Positions 22,277-32,259 of a stretch of 64,000 nucleotides of DNA are shown piece by piece. The notes beneath the pieces are model-generated. The model did not search any database. It saw nothing but the letters and a program-made list of their open reading frames with translations, and was not told the DNA's origin. A program made the translations under genes and the position numbers. Position 1 is the stretch's first letter; every line of letters starts with the position of its first letter. Source of the stretch: Sorghum bicolor (Eukaryota > Streptophyta > Magnoliopsida > Poales > Poaceae); contig NC_012879.2 in assembly GCF_000003195.3 (NCBI RefSeq), positions 20,112,647 through 20,176,646 of the forward strand. Direction: 5' to 3'.

Positions 22277-22963
22277 TGTTGACACCGTTTTTGGGCACGT
22301 GTCTAGGATGGCAGGATAAGGTGGCAGTACGATGTTCACAAAGTGGGTTGCCGATGAGGATGGTTGCCGATGAGGGAGAAGTTGAATGTGACAGGCAGTA
22401 ATATGGTGCCGATGGCTAGATAAGAAAGTCTGCCGATGACTATGGCAAAGGATCTGCCGATGATGCAAAGGAGGAGTCTGGAAGCTGCCGGTCGTTATGT
22501 GGAGGAGTTTCGGTTTGTCACGAGGGATAGTTTTATTATTTCCTTAATTATTTGCATCGTTTTGTATACGGATTCCGTGTAATTTGGAATTTGAATTCTA
22601 ATCGTGTCTGGTTGTAGCTCTTTGAGCAGGGTATAAATATAGACCCTAGGGTCTTGTAATAATGAATCAAGAAATCAATCAAACACACGTTTTTACTCAT
22701 ATTTCAGCATCTACTTTTCGACGACTTCGTCATACTTTTTCCTTTTATTACGAGTTCTTAAGAATTCATCGACTTAAGCTCGGCGTGTTCTCGAGTTCCG
22801 CGTGAGTACCTCCTAGCTGTGACATCCGGGCGCATCGCTGTTGTCAGGACTAAAGTATTCGAGTTATCACCTTTGCCGATAGTAAGGACAAATCGGCTGG
22901 CACGCCTTAACGTTTGAATCGGGTATTAGCCCTTTGTGTTTGCAGATCAGTTTTGCATCAACA
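22277..22963 (+). repeat. E2 3' LTR
   Basis: 687 bp, identical in length to the 5' LTR, with about nine substitutions by eye, mostly transitions. TATA box copy at 22632-22639. Confidence 0.97.
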
Positions 22964-22968
22964 GGCCT
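22964..22968. repeat. target-site duplication of E2, right copy (GGCCT)
   Basis: Matches 10572-10576 and is followed by the displaced end of the E1 LTR. Confidence 0.95.
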
Positions 22969-22981
22969 AGATGCTCTTTCA
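22969..22981 (-). repeat. displaced outer 13 bp of the E1 5' LTR
   Basis: AGATGCTCTTTCA completes the E1 LTR (reverse complement of the TGAAAGAGCATCT start seen in the E3 LTRs). The E1 insertion boundary is therefore 22981/22982. Confidence 0.9.
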
Positions 22982-23715
22982 CACAAGGAACGCGAAGTGT
23001 ACTAATTAAGATTCAAGATCGTCCAACGGTAAAGGTCAAAGTATTTTTAGTGGATAGAGAGGATGTTTCTAAGGGTTCTCTAATGGATCTATAAATCGAA
23101 TTGACTTTAAAGTCTACTTATTTTGGGACATCAGAACACTAGCCATAGAAAGATGAGAAAGGGGACTAGGAAGCTCCGACTACGGTCCTACAACACCAAT
23201 CCAAACGTGGTGGAATACGTCGGCCGACAGGGCTGTCACCACCGAGGCTACCACAACTATTCGTAGAACTGGGTGTAATTCAAAGTAATATATAGACTAA
23301 GCACGACGCCTAGCCTATTAATTACTACTCTAGCGTTGCAAAGACTAGAGCACTTGATGCAAGCGAGAAACTAATAGATGAACTTAAAGTACAGAGATTA
23401 AGTAAATAAAGAACTTAGAATAGTAATTAAGACACCTGAAGATTGCCGAATGATGAACCAGATACTGCAAAGTACAATGTCGAGGAAGATCCGATAGATC
23501 CGGCTCCTCCTTCGCTCTCTTCTCATCTCTCTCCCTCTTCTAATTATAACTAGATGAACTAGAACTAGAACTAGAAGAACCAGAACTAGAACTAGAGGAA
23601 CTAAAACTAGATGAACTAGAGGGACACTACTAACCCTAAATTGTGTAGAGAATATGAAGCATCGGAGTGTAGAATTCCTCAAGGAGGGGGCCTTGGGCGT
23701 CCTTATATAGGCCGA
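22982..23715 (-). repeat. older LTR-like sequence, left part (host of E3)
   Basis: AT-rich non-coding DNA flanking E3 on the left. On the minus strand CGGCCTATATAAGGACG (ending at 23715) is a good TATA box, followed downstream by a pyrimidine/purine leader. That suggests the R-U5 part of an LTR in minus orientation whose U3 continues at 48360 beyond E3. It also contains a degenerate (GAACTA)n tract at about 23548-23625. No coding region or second LTR copy is visible, so the family is not assigned. Confidence 0.45.
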
Positions 23716-25191
23716 TGAAAGAGCATCTAGGCCCCTAGTGGTTTCGGTGATTAATGACATTGTTGATTACTATGACTAACGTGTGTTTTGCAGAGGCAAA
23801 GTCATAGGTAAGGTCATGGTAAATAGGTACTCGATGAACAGGGACGTACATGTCTACCTAATAGTGGAAATCATTTCGGTTTTCAAAGGATGGATGGACA
23901 TCGTCAAGACTAGACTAAGTCTAAGTGCCATATGGTGAAGAAGGGCACTTAGAGTAGTTTAGGACTTTGTTTTCCTTTGACCGTACTATTAAGATGGGCT
24001 TTGATCTAGTAGCTTGACTTAGGCAAGGCTTTAGGTTTAGGTGTGGTGCACACTTGGTAAACCTAGCACTAGGCAGCTCAGAGATAGTCCTTAGATCGAG
24101 AGGAACCAACTTCGTTTTGGAGCGATCGCGTTTCGACGAAGTTTGGGTGCCCAAAGGGGCACCTGACGCTGCACCTGACGCTCTGTGAGTGCGTCCGGTG
24201 AGGTCCTTAGCCGTTAGAACAGTGCCGTGCTTAGGGTTAGGCACCGGACGCTAGCACCGGACGCACCGGGTAGCGTCCGGTCCCATGCGCAGGGAGCATG
24301 TAAAGTTTCTCCGAGCACCGGACGGTGCACCGGACGCTGGGAGTTAGCGTCCGGTGACCTGTCAGAGAAAAGTGCAGGTAGCCGTTATGTCACACCGGAC
24401 GCTCGGTGCAGTGCGTCCGGTGCAACATAATGTGCGTCCGGTGACCCCGTTTTCAGTGGAAAACGGTTGGCCGACCTTTGGACTTCGTGGATAGTATTTA
24501 TACTCCTCCACCTCGTCCATGAGACCTCTCTTGCCCATTTGAACATCAGAGAATCTTGTTGTGGAGCAAGAGAGTTGCAAAAGCCTAGAGAGGATTGAGT
24601 TTTGAGTGAATTCTTGAGAGAATCCTCCTCTAGTGAGTTCCAAGAGTCAAGTGTGCATCCACCACTCTCTAGTGCCTTGTTTGGGTCAAGTGAGAGTTCT
24701 TTGCTTGTTACTCTTGGTGATCGCCATCACCTAGACGGTTCGGTGGTGATTGGAGGCACGAAGATCACCCGGAGTTCTTGTGGGTGGCTCGTGTCAAGCT
24801 TGTGAGCGGTTTTGGGCGATTCACCGCGACGGAGTGTCAAAGAATCAGCCCGTAGAGAGCACTTGGTCCTAGCGCGGACCAAGGGGGAGCAAGACCCTTG
24901 CGCAGGTGCTCCAACGAGGACTAGTGGAGAGTGGCGACTCTCCGATACCTCGGCAAAATATCGCCGAGCACTTTCTTCCACTACTCCTTTACTTTCTAGC
25001 ATTTACTTTGTGCTTTTACATTCTTAGAATTGCCATGCTAGAATAAGATTGGAACTAGGTTGCAAAACTTTTATCCGATAGCTCTCTAAGTCACACTAGG
25101 CACAAGGGGTTGAATTGGAGCTTATAGGTTGCTTAAATTTTTAGAGAAGCCCAATTCACCCCCCCCCCTCTTGGGCATCTTGATCCTTTCA
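23716..25191 (+). repeat. E3 5' LTR
   Basis: 1,476 bp. It contains ten CCGGAC/GTCCGG palindrome halves between about 24190 and 24445, immediately upstream of the TATA box, and ends CTTGATCCTTTCA. It carries a 12-base duplication near 24167 and a longer C-run than the 3' LTR. Confidence 0.95.
24495..24502 (+). promoter_or_regulatory. TATA box of the E3 LTR promoter
   Basis: TATTTATA in GATAGTATTTATACTCC, conserved in the 3' LTR and, on the minus strand, in the E1 LTR (9729-9736). It lies about 45 bases downstream of the last palindrome. Confidence 0.75.
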
Positions 25192-25193
25192 AT

Positions 25194-25206
25194 TGGTATC
25201 GGAGCC
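25194..25206 (+). other. E3 primer-binding site (initiator tRNA-Met)
   Basis: TGGTATCGGAGCC two bases after the LTR. The copia consensus complementary to the 3' end of initiator tRNA-Met is TGGTATCAGAGC, so there is one difference over the 12 bases. Confidence 0.9.
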
Positions 25207-25243
25207 TAGTGCTCATTTTTTAGGCTTCACCGCCTAGAGAAAG

Positions 25244-27667
25244 ATGTCTAACGGGGATGGACCGCCACCCATGTTCGATGGGGATGACTTCCCGTATTGG
25301 AAAATACGGATGGAGTCATACCTTGAGGCATGCGATGTAAAGTGCCTAAAAGCCACGACCGAAGGGTTTGCCCCTCCGGAAAGAGTCACCGCTCTTACTC
25401 CACAAGAGCAAGAAAACGAGAAGTGGAATGCAAAGGCCAAAAACCACATCTTTAGAGGTCTTTGCAAAGAGGTGTTCAACCGTGTTCGGAGCCACAAAAC
25501 CGCCAATGAACTTTGGAAGGAACTTTGTGCGCTCCATGAGGGAACTAAGAATGAACGCGAGGAACGCTATCACCTAGTGATGAACAAGCTTAATACATTT
25601 GAAAAGCTTCCTAAAGAAAATGCTAATGAAATGTATTCTCGCTTGAATGTCATTGTAGAGGAGCTAAATGGACTTGGGCATACACAAATGAGTACGGCGG
25701 ATGTAGCAAGGAAGATACTATGTGTGCTTCCCATTGAGAAATATGGGCACATAGTAACCGTGCTTCATCAAGGCGATCTTTCCACCGCTACACCAACCAC
25801 CATATTGGGGAAGATCAATGCTCATGAGATGTACATGCACATGAACCCTCAAGATGGCTCCTCGTCGGCCAAGAAAGAAAAGAAGGACTTGGCTCTCAAA
25901 GCTTCTCACAAGGGCAAAGCCAAGAAGATTGAAGTTGAGTCATCAACTTCAAGTGATGATGATGCATCTATTGCCCTCTTGGTGAGAAGAACCACCAAGA
26001 TGTTGAAGAAGCTCAACAAGAATGGAGTCAACTTTGACTCCAAGAAGAAGAAGTTCTTCACAAGTAGCAAGAGGAAGCCCATCTCCGAGATGGATTGCTA
26101 CAATTGTGGTGAGCTTGGTCATCTTGCTCATCAATGTCCAAAGCCCAAGAAGGACAAGTACAAGAAGAAGAACAAAGAGCAAGATGACTCAAGTGATGAT
26201 GAGAAAAATGACAAGAAGCAATACAAGAAGAAAGGTGGCAAGAAGAAGGAGCACTACAAGAAGAAGAATGGCAAGGCTTATATTGTTGGTGATTGGCTCA
26301 CCGACATTGAAAGCTCAAGTGGTGACTCTTTCGGCAATGAAAGTGATGATGAGAAGGTTGCCGCTATCGCCATCGATGCTCCATCACCATCATCTTCACC
26401 ACCATCTACATCCTCTACACACCTATGCCTTATGGCCAAAGGTGACCGGAAGGTACAAAGTGAGGATGAGAGTAGTGAAAGTGATAGTGAATATGAATCA
26501 CCCTCTTATGATGAACTTGTAAAATTGCTAAACAAATACACAAAAGTCATAAGAAAGACTAGAAGTGAAAATGAAAAGCTTGAACTTGAAAATGATACAC
26601 TTCTAGCAAAGCTTAACTCTAGTGATGAGCTTAGAGAACAAAATGAGATCATGACCACTAAGCTCAAGGAGCTCAAACTCTCTCTAAAAGAGCTCAAAGA
26701 AAAACATGATAAACTTGAGAGTGTTCATGATGAGCTTATCACTAGATATAGAGCAATGAAAGAAGAACTAACAACTCTAAAAGCAAACTATGACAACCTT
26801 GAGATTGCTTATGAACTTGCAATTGATGAAACACATGTTGCTACTAACAATGTTGCTAAGCTTGATGTAGCCACATCTTGTGATGACTTACTTGTGGAGA
26901 GCACAAGCAAATGTGTTGATTGCAAGGGCAAGAAAGTGGTAGTGGCCGAGAGTTATGAGGACACTATCAAGCTCAAGAATGAAATTGTCATGCTCAAGAA
27001 AGAGTTGCAAGAACAAGCCAAGCACAAGACCAATGTGATTGAGTCACTTGATCAAGACAAGAAGCTTGCATATGAGAACAAGTTGCTCAAGGAAGAAAAT
27101 CAATATCTCAAGCTTGGTTTGATGTATGACAAGCAAGAAGAAGATGAGACATTCATCTTGGATGAGTTAGCTAGCAACAATGACCCAATCATCAAGAAGC
27201 TAACTCAAGAGAACAACAAGCTCAAGAAAGAGAAGGAACACCTAACCATGGGGTTAGCAAAGTTCACAAAGGGGAAGGACCTTCAAAGTGAGCTTTTTAT
27301 GAACACCGTCATGAAGATGGACAAGAGTGGGATTGGCTATAAGGCTCATCAAACAAAGCTCATCAAGTCTCTAGCCACTCATGATCAAGCAAGCAAGCTA
27401 AAGCCAAAGAGATGTTTTGAGTGTGGTCAAGAAGGACATTTTGCTCATGAGTGTAAGGCACCACTACCACCACCCTTGCCCAAGCATGCAAGACCATTTG
27501 CCTTCAATGCTCATTACATTGTAAGGAAAGACAAGTGTGGCAAGGTCAAGGTTAGCTTCATGGGGCCACCAAACAAGCAACGGCCAAAGAAGATTTGGGT
27601 GCCAAAGCAACTAGTAGAGAAGGTCAAGGGCCCTAAGCAAATGTGGGTCCCTAAATCTCAAGCTTGA
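25244..27667 (+). CDS. gag: E3 gag, Sirevirus type
   Basis: 807 residues from the ATG 37 bases after the primer site. The copia capsid region lies in residues 1 to about 200 (FPYWKIRMESYL, LWKELCALHEG, NANEMYSRLNVIVEELNGLG). A lysine-rich tract follows, then CCHC knuckle 1 at about 285-298 and an acidic/serine-rich linker. A coiled coil extends over about 440-690, and CCHC knuckle 2 lies at about 724-737. The length and second knuckle are typical of Sireviruses. The C-terminus is basic. Its TGA at 27665 precedes the opening of the pol frame by 14 bases. It appears intact. Confidence 0.93.
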   Translation: MSNGDGPPPMFDGDDFPYWKIRMESYLEACDVKCLKATTEGFAPPERVTALTPQEQENEKWNAKAKNHIFRGLCKEVFNRVRSHKTANELWKELCALHEGTKNEREERYHLVMNKLNTFEKLPKENANEMYSRLNVIVEELNGLGHTQMSTADVARKILCVLPIEKYGHIVTVLHQGDLSTATPTTILGKINAHEMYMHMNPQDGSSSAKKEKKDLALKASHKGKAKKIEVESSTSSDDDASIALLVRRTTKMLKKLNKNGVNFDSKKKKFFTSSKRKPISEMDCYNCGELGHLAHQCPKPKKDKYKKKNKEQDDSSDDEKNDKKQYKKKGGKKKEHYKKKNGKAYIVGDWLTDIESSSGDSFGNESDDEKVAAIAIDAPSPSSSPPSTSSTHLCLMAKGDRKVQSEDESSESDSEYESPSYDELVKLLNKYTKVIRKTRSENEKLELENDTLLAKLNSSDELREQNEIMTTKLKELKLSLKELKEKHDKLESVHDELITRYRAMKEELTTLKANYDNLEIAYELAIDETHVATNNVAKLDVATSCDDLLVESTSKCVDCKGKKVVVAESYEDTIKLKNEIVMLKKELQEQAKHKTNVIESLDQDKKLAYENKLLKEENQYLKLGLMYDKQEEDETFILDELASNNDPIIKKLTQENNKLKKEKEHLTMGLAKFTKGKDLQSELFMNTVMKMDKSGIGYKAHQTKLIKSLATHDQASKLKPKRCFECGQEGHFAHECKAPLPPPLPKHARPFAFNAHYIVRKDKCGKVKVSFMGPPNKQRPKKIWVPKQLVEKVKGPKQMWVPKSQA

Positions 27668-27681
27668 TCTTTTGTGTGTAG

Positions 27682-30600
27682 GTGAACTACAAGACCGGTG
27701 GATCACATTGGGTAATTGATAGTGGTTGCACTCAACATATGACCGGAGATCCCCGGATGTTCACCTCTCTTGATGAAGATGTTGACAACCAAGAGAAGAT
27801 CACATTTGGTGACAATTCAAAAGGGAAAGTCAAGGGACTAGGAAAGGTTGCTATATCAAATGACAACTCCATCACCAATGTGCTCTATGTGCAATCTTTG
27901 AGTTTCAATTTGCTCTCGGTTGGACAATTATGTGACCTTGGATTTGAATGCCTATTCAAGAAGAAGGAAGTAATTGTGACCAAGGAAGATGACAATGAAG
28001 TGATATTCAAAGGCTTCCGGCACAACAACTTATATGTGGTTGACTTCTCATCCAATGAAGTTAATTTCAAGACTTGCTTATTCACCAAGACTTCACTTGG
28101 GTGGTTGTGGCATAGAAGGTTAGCACATGTTGGAATGGGCACACTCAAGAAGTTGATGAAGAAAGAATTGATTAGAGGCTTGAAGGATGTGACATTTGAA
28201 AAGGACAAACTTTGTAGTGCATGTCAAGCGGGCAAACAAGTTGCAAACACTCATCCAACCAAAGCCTATCTCTCTACTTCAAGAGTGCTTGAGCTACTTC
28301 ACATGGATTTGTTTGGACCAACCACATATGCTAGTCTTGGAGGCAACAAATATTGCTTGGTCATAGTTGATGATTTCTCCCGGTACACTTGGACATTCTT
28401 CTTGCAAGACAAGGCTGAAGTCGCATCAATATTCAAGAAGTTTGCAAAGAATGCCCAAAATCAATTTGATGTGAAGATCAAGAAAATTAGAAGTGACAAT
28501 GGAAAAGAATTTGACAACACCAACATTGATGAGTTTTGTGATGAAGTGGGAATCAAGCATGAGTTCTCCTCAACATACACACCACAACAAAATGGGGTTG
28601 TAGAAAGAAAGAACCGGACTTTGATTACCTTGGCAAGAACAATGCTAGATGAGTATAACACTTCGGAGAAGATGTGGGCCGAGGCAATCAACACTGCATG
28701 CTATGCGTCAAACCGGCTCTTTCCTCACAAGTTCCTAGAGAAGACACCATATGAGTTGCTCAATGGGAAGAAGCCCGATGTCTCATTCTTTAGAGTGTTT
28801 GGATGCAAGTGCTACATCTACAAGAAGCGCCAACACTTGGGAAAGTTCCAAAGAAGATGTGACATTGGCTACTTGGTTGGCTATTCATCAAAGTCCAAAG
28901 CATATAGGGTCTTTAACCATGCCTCAAACATGGTTGAAGAAACATTTGATGTTGAATTTGATGAAACTAATGGCTCCCAAGGAGCAAGTGATAATCTTGA
29001 TGATGTAGGTGGTGAACCATTGAGGGATGCCATGAAGAACATGCCGGTGGGAGACATCAAGCCTAAAGAAGATGATGATGATGTGCAAGTCATTGAGCCA
29101 CCATCCACCTCACAAGGTCCACAAGATGAAGACAAGGATGTGAGAGATGCTCATGAAGACACCCAAGACACTCATGAGCAAGCGGTGGCACAAGCACAAG
29201 ATGTTGATGCTCCCCAACCAACCCCTCAAGTGGCACCAAGAAGAACATCACATCTCCTCCAAGATCACTCTCAAGATCTCATCATCGGGAGTCCATCACG
29301 TGGTGTAACTACTCGTTCTAGACATGCTTTATTTATTGAACATCACGCTTTTGTGTCTCTTGAAGATGAACCAAAGACTATAGAGGAAGCTCTTCGTGAT
29401 GCGGATTGGATCATGGCCATGCAAGAGGAGTTGAACAACTTCTCTTGCAACCAAGTATGGACACTTGAAGAGCGACCCAAAGATGCAAGAGTGATTGGAA
29501 CAAAGTGGGTCTTCCGGAACAAGAAGGATGATCAAGGCAAAGTGGTGCGCAACAAGGCAAGACTTGTGGCAAAAGGCTTTTCACAAGTGGAAGGTCTTGA
29601 CTTCGGTGAAACCTTTGCACCGGTGGCAAGCCTTGAAGCAATCCGTATCCTACTTGCATATGCATCTAGTCATAACATCAAGTTATTTCAAATAGATGTG
29701 AAAAGTGCCTTTTTAAATGGTTATATTAATGAGCTTGTCTATGTTGAGCAACCCCCCGGTTTTGAAGACCCTAGGTACCCCAAGCATGTCTACCGGTTGT
29801 CCAAGGCTCTCTATGGTCTCAAGCAAGCTCCTAGAGCTTGGTATGAGAGGCTTAGGGACTTCCTCATTGAGAAGGGCTTCAAGATTGGGAAAGTTGACAC
29901 AACAATCTTCACCAAGAAAATGAATGGGGAAATCTTCATTTGCCAAGTTTATGTTGATGATATTATTTTTGGCTCTACTAATGAAGATTTTTGCAAGGAA
30001 TTTGGTGATTTGATGTCCAAGGAGTTTGAGATGTCCATGATTGGCAAGCTATCCTTCTTCCTTGGATTTCAAGTCAAGCAAATGAAGGAAGGGGTCTTCA
30101 TCTCTCAAGAGAAGTACACTCAAGATCTTCTCAAGAGGTTCAAGATGATGGATTGCAAGCCAATCAAGACTCCCATGGCATCAAATGGGCATCTCGACTT
30201 GGATGAGGGAGGTAACCCTATTGACAAGACTCTCTATCGCTCCATGATAGGAAGTCTACTCTACCTCACCGCATCTAGGCCCGATATAATGTTTAGTGTG
30301 TGTATGTGTGCAAGATATCAAGCAATGCCTATGGAATCTCACTTGATTACGGTCAAGAGAATTCTTAGGTATCTAAAATACACACCTTGCCTAGGCTTGT
30401 GGTATCCCAAAGGTGCAAGATTCCAACTTGTAGGCTATTCCGATTCGGATTATGCTGGGTGCCGGATTGATAGAAAAAGCACATCCGGAGGGTGCCACTT
30501 CTTAGGTAGATCACTTGTCTCTTGGATGTCAAAGAAACAAAATAGTGTTGCCTTGTCAACGGCCGAGGCGGAATACATAGCCGCCGGTGCTTGTTGTGCA

Positions 30601-30909
30601 CAAATACTCTACAGGAAACAAACTTTGCTAGACTATGAAGTAGTACTAGACAAAGTACCTTTGTTGTGTGACAACGAAAGTGCCGTAAAACTTGCAAACA
30701 ACCCGGTTCAACACACCCGCACAAAACATATTGACATCCGCCACCACTTCCTTAGGGATCATGTTGCTAAAGGTGATATATCCTTAGAGAATGTGGGAAC
30801 GGAAAATCAATTGGCGGATATCTTCACAAAACCCCTAGATGAATCTAGGTTTTGTATGTTGAGAAATGAACTTAATGTGCTTGACCTATCCAACTTCACT
30901 AAAAGATAA
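27682..30909 (+). CDS. pol: E3 pol: protease, integrase, RT, RNase H (copia order)
   Basis: Open for 1,075 codons. The protease active site VIDSGCTQHMTGD has its Asp at residue 13. The GAG-pre-integrase/HHCC region is LWHRRLAHVG...CSACQAGK. The integrase core has HMDLFGP, RSDNGKEF and NGVVERKN. RT has TKWVFRNK, IDVKSAFLNG and the YVDD box at about 757-760. RNase H has SDSDYAGCRIDRKSTSGG and the TKHIDIRHHF block. The frame opens only after a TAG at 27679-27681, in a different frame from gag. The first ATG lies beyond the protease Asp, so an upstream joining event is needed for a full product. Otherwise it looks functional. Confidence 0.93.
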   Translation: MNYKTGGSHWVIDSGCTQHMTGDPRMFTSLDEDVDNQEKITFGDNSKGKVKGLGKVAISNDNSITNVLYVQSLSFNLLSVGQLCDLGFECLFKKKEVIVTKEDDNEVIFKGFRHNNLYVVDFSSNEVNFKTCLFTKTSLGWLWHRRLAHVGMGTLKKLMKKELIRGLKDVTFEKDKLCSACQAGKQVANTHPTKAYLSTSRVLELLHMDLFGPTTYASLGGNKYCLVIVDDFSRYTWTFFLQDKAEVASIFKKFAKNAQNQFDVKIKKIRSDNGKEFDNTNIDEFCDEVGIKHEFSSTYTPQQNGVVERKNRTLITLARTMLDEYNTSEKMWAEAINTACYASNRLFPHKFLEKTPYELLNGKKPDVSFFRVFGCKCYIYKKRQHLGKFQRRCDIGYLVGYSSKSKAYRVFNHASNMVEETFDVEFDETNGSQGASDNLDDVGGEPLRDAMKNMPVGDIKPKEDDDDVQVIEPPSTSQGPQDEDKDVRDAHEDTQDTHEQAVAQAQDVDAPQPTPQVAPRRTSHLLQDHSQDLIIGSPSRGVTTRSRHALFIEHHAFVSLEDEPKTIEEALRDADWIMAMQEELNNFSCNQVWTLEERPKDARVIGTKWVFRNKKDDQGKVVRNKARLVAKGFSQVEGLDFGETFAPVASLEAIRILLAYASSHNIKLFQIDVKSAFLNGYINELVYVEQPPGFEDPRYPKHVYRLSKALYGLKQAPRAWYERLRDFLIEKGFKIGKVDTTIFTKKMNGEIFICQVYVDDIIFGSTNEDFCKEFGDLMSKEFEMSMIGKLSFFLGFQVKQMKEGVFISQEKYTQDLLKRFKMMDCKPIKTPMASNGHLDLDEGGNPIDKTLYRSMIGSLLYLTASRPDIMFSVCMCARYQAMPMESHLITVKRILRYLKYTPCLGLWYPKGARFQLVGYSDSDYAGCRIDRKSTSGGCHFLGRSLVSWMSKKQNSVALSTAEAEYIAAGACCAQILYRKQTLLDYEVVLDKVPLLCDNESAVKLANNPVQHTRTKHIDIRHHFLRDHVAKGDISLENVGTENQLADIFTKPLDESRFCMLRNELNVLDLSNFTKR

Positions 30910-31404
30910 AAGTTGTGTGTTGAATCTTGTAAATAACTTTTGCTTTGCATATCATGCATACTAAAACTAAAAATATAACTTGCATGTAGGGCTTGTCTAA
31001 CATGGTTAAGATAACCCCCTTGTGTGTGTGAAAAAGCTTAACCTTGGATCAAACTTGACAAGCATTAGTTTTCTTTCAAGTATTGCATTACAACTCATAT
31101 CATGTGCATGCTTGTTAGTTGATCGTTTCTTTTTGGTTATTCGTTGAGCATCCGCTGTGTTCGTCCATAGATAGGGGGAGTATTCAAAGCTCATTATGAT
31201 TCAAACCCCTAGCTTTATGGCCATACGATGCTCCTTGGTGATTTTCTCGAACTATCTTCATAAAATCTACTAAGCCTATGGCTAAATATTTGTGAAAATT
31301 TGAGGGTTTGAGAGATGTCACTCATACCAGTTCCACTTGGTGTTTATTTGAGTGCTTTTGAAGATGGAACTTGGTTGGGTCAAAGTCGGGCGTGGTGCTT
31401 TGTT
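30910..31404 (+). other. E3 non-coding spacer after pol
   Basis: AT-rich sequence matching the E1 spacer (3060-3547, opposite strand). No ORF is supported. Confidence 0.7.
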
Positions 31405-31429
31405 GGAAAAGTGCTCAGAGGAGCACCGA

Positions 31430-31689
31430 ACGATGCACCGGACGCTGCCTCTGAGCGTCCGGTGCGGTGAGTGTGCCAGATTGCACGCACCGGACGCAGG
31501 AACAGTGTTCCTGCAGCGTCCGGTGTGGTGCGTCCGGTGCTCACCTGGTGTGACCTGAAGCACCGGACGCTAAAGCCAGCGTCCGGTGCCCATCGTCCGG
31601 TGCAATGCCGAATTGCAGACCTCTCTGCGCATGAGTCCGGTGGTCACCGGACGCGTCTGGTGCCACATTAAGAGCGTCCGGTGACCCCG
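31430..31689. repeat. cluster of CACCGGACGC / GCGTCCGGTG palindrome halves upstream of E3 ORF3
   Basis: Eleven CCGGAC or GTCCGG cores within about 260 bases, in both orientations, ending in GCGTCCGGTGACCCCG at 31674-31689. The last 31 bases (31659-31689) match the LTR segment 24419-24449 at 27 positions. The LTR cluster has ten cores in a similar length. Confidence 0.85.
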
Positions 31690-31698
31690 CGGCGGGCG

Positions 31699-31705
31699 CA
31701 TAAAG
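31699..31705 (+). promoter_or_regulatory. TATA-like box of the internal E3 ORF3 promoter
   Basis: CATAAAG in GGCGCATAAAGCCCGC, aligned with GCGCATATAACCCGC in E1. It is followed by a C/T-rich leader and a CTAGGGTTT (telo-box-like) element just before the intron donor, features common in plant 5' UTRs. Confidence 0.5.
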
Positions 31706-31922
31706 CCCGCGCCCAGGGGCTTCTCGCGGCCGTTCCCTTCTTTCTCCCGTTCTCTGCCCGAGTCCGCACCTTGCCCTAAGTCGTCGAGCCGCCGCCGCAG
31801 TTTGATCTCCTCAGATCCCCGGCGCCCTTTGGAGTCTTCCCCACGCAAGATCTGCTTAGGGAGCTCTTCCTTTCTTTCTCCTCGCCTGAGCCTCTCTCCA
31901 TTGCGAAGCAGCTAGGGTTTGG

Positions 31923-32209
31923 GTAAGGTTCTTGAACCATGCCCTTAAGGTGTTTTGATTTAATGTTTCAATGGATTAAGTTAAAGTTTTTGTTTCCAAT
32001 CTCGACCGTCCTCTCGCTGCAGCACCTTGAGGAGAAGGTTTGCGTGCTCCGGTGGTTGTCGATCGATAAAATTCATCCAGAACGCGACTCGTCCGTGGTT
32101 CGTAAGCCATTCAAGCCCGAATCTTATCTCTTCTTGCGTTCTATAGGATTGTCTCATCTCTAGTCAATATGATTGCTTATATAGACCCTATCCTGTCATT
32201 TCTCTGTAG
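31923..32209 (+). other. predicted 5'-UTR intron of E3 ORF3
   Basis: Donor GG|GTAAGG at 31923 and acceptor TTTCTCTGTAG ending at 32209, 50 bases before the ORF3 ATG. 287 bp long against 286 in E1, with both splice sites conserved in position. Confidence 0.6.
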
Positions 32210-32259
32210 TGCGTTGTTCTCCATTGTCAGTCAGTTGTTTGTCGGCTAGTTGTTTTGCA

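Larger units (their letters stand above)
10577..22963 (+). mobile_element. E2: complete Tat-type Ty3/gypsy element with antisense gene
   Basis: A 12,387-bp element bounded by 687-bp direct LTRs and the GGCCT duplication. The order LTR, gag, protease, RT, RNase H, integrase, 3' region, LTR is Ty3/gypsy. The absence of a chromodomain after integrase and the antisense gene between pol and the 3' LTR place it in the Tat clade. The two LTRs differ at about 9 of 687 positions by my count (1.3%). With the commonly used grass rate of 1.3e-8 per site per year that is about half a million years, so it is young. It is nested in the E1 LTR. Confidence 0.95.

Noticed and set aside
23398..23760. Leu/Val-repeat protein frame
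   Set aside because: The repeats are a translation of a degenerate GAACTA tract, and the frame crosses the E3 LTR boundary.
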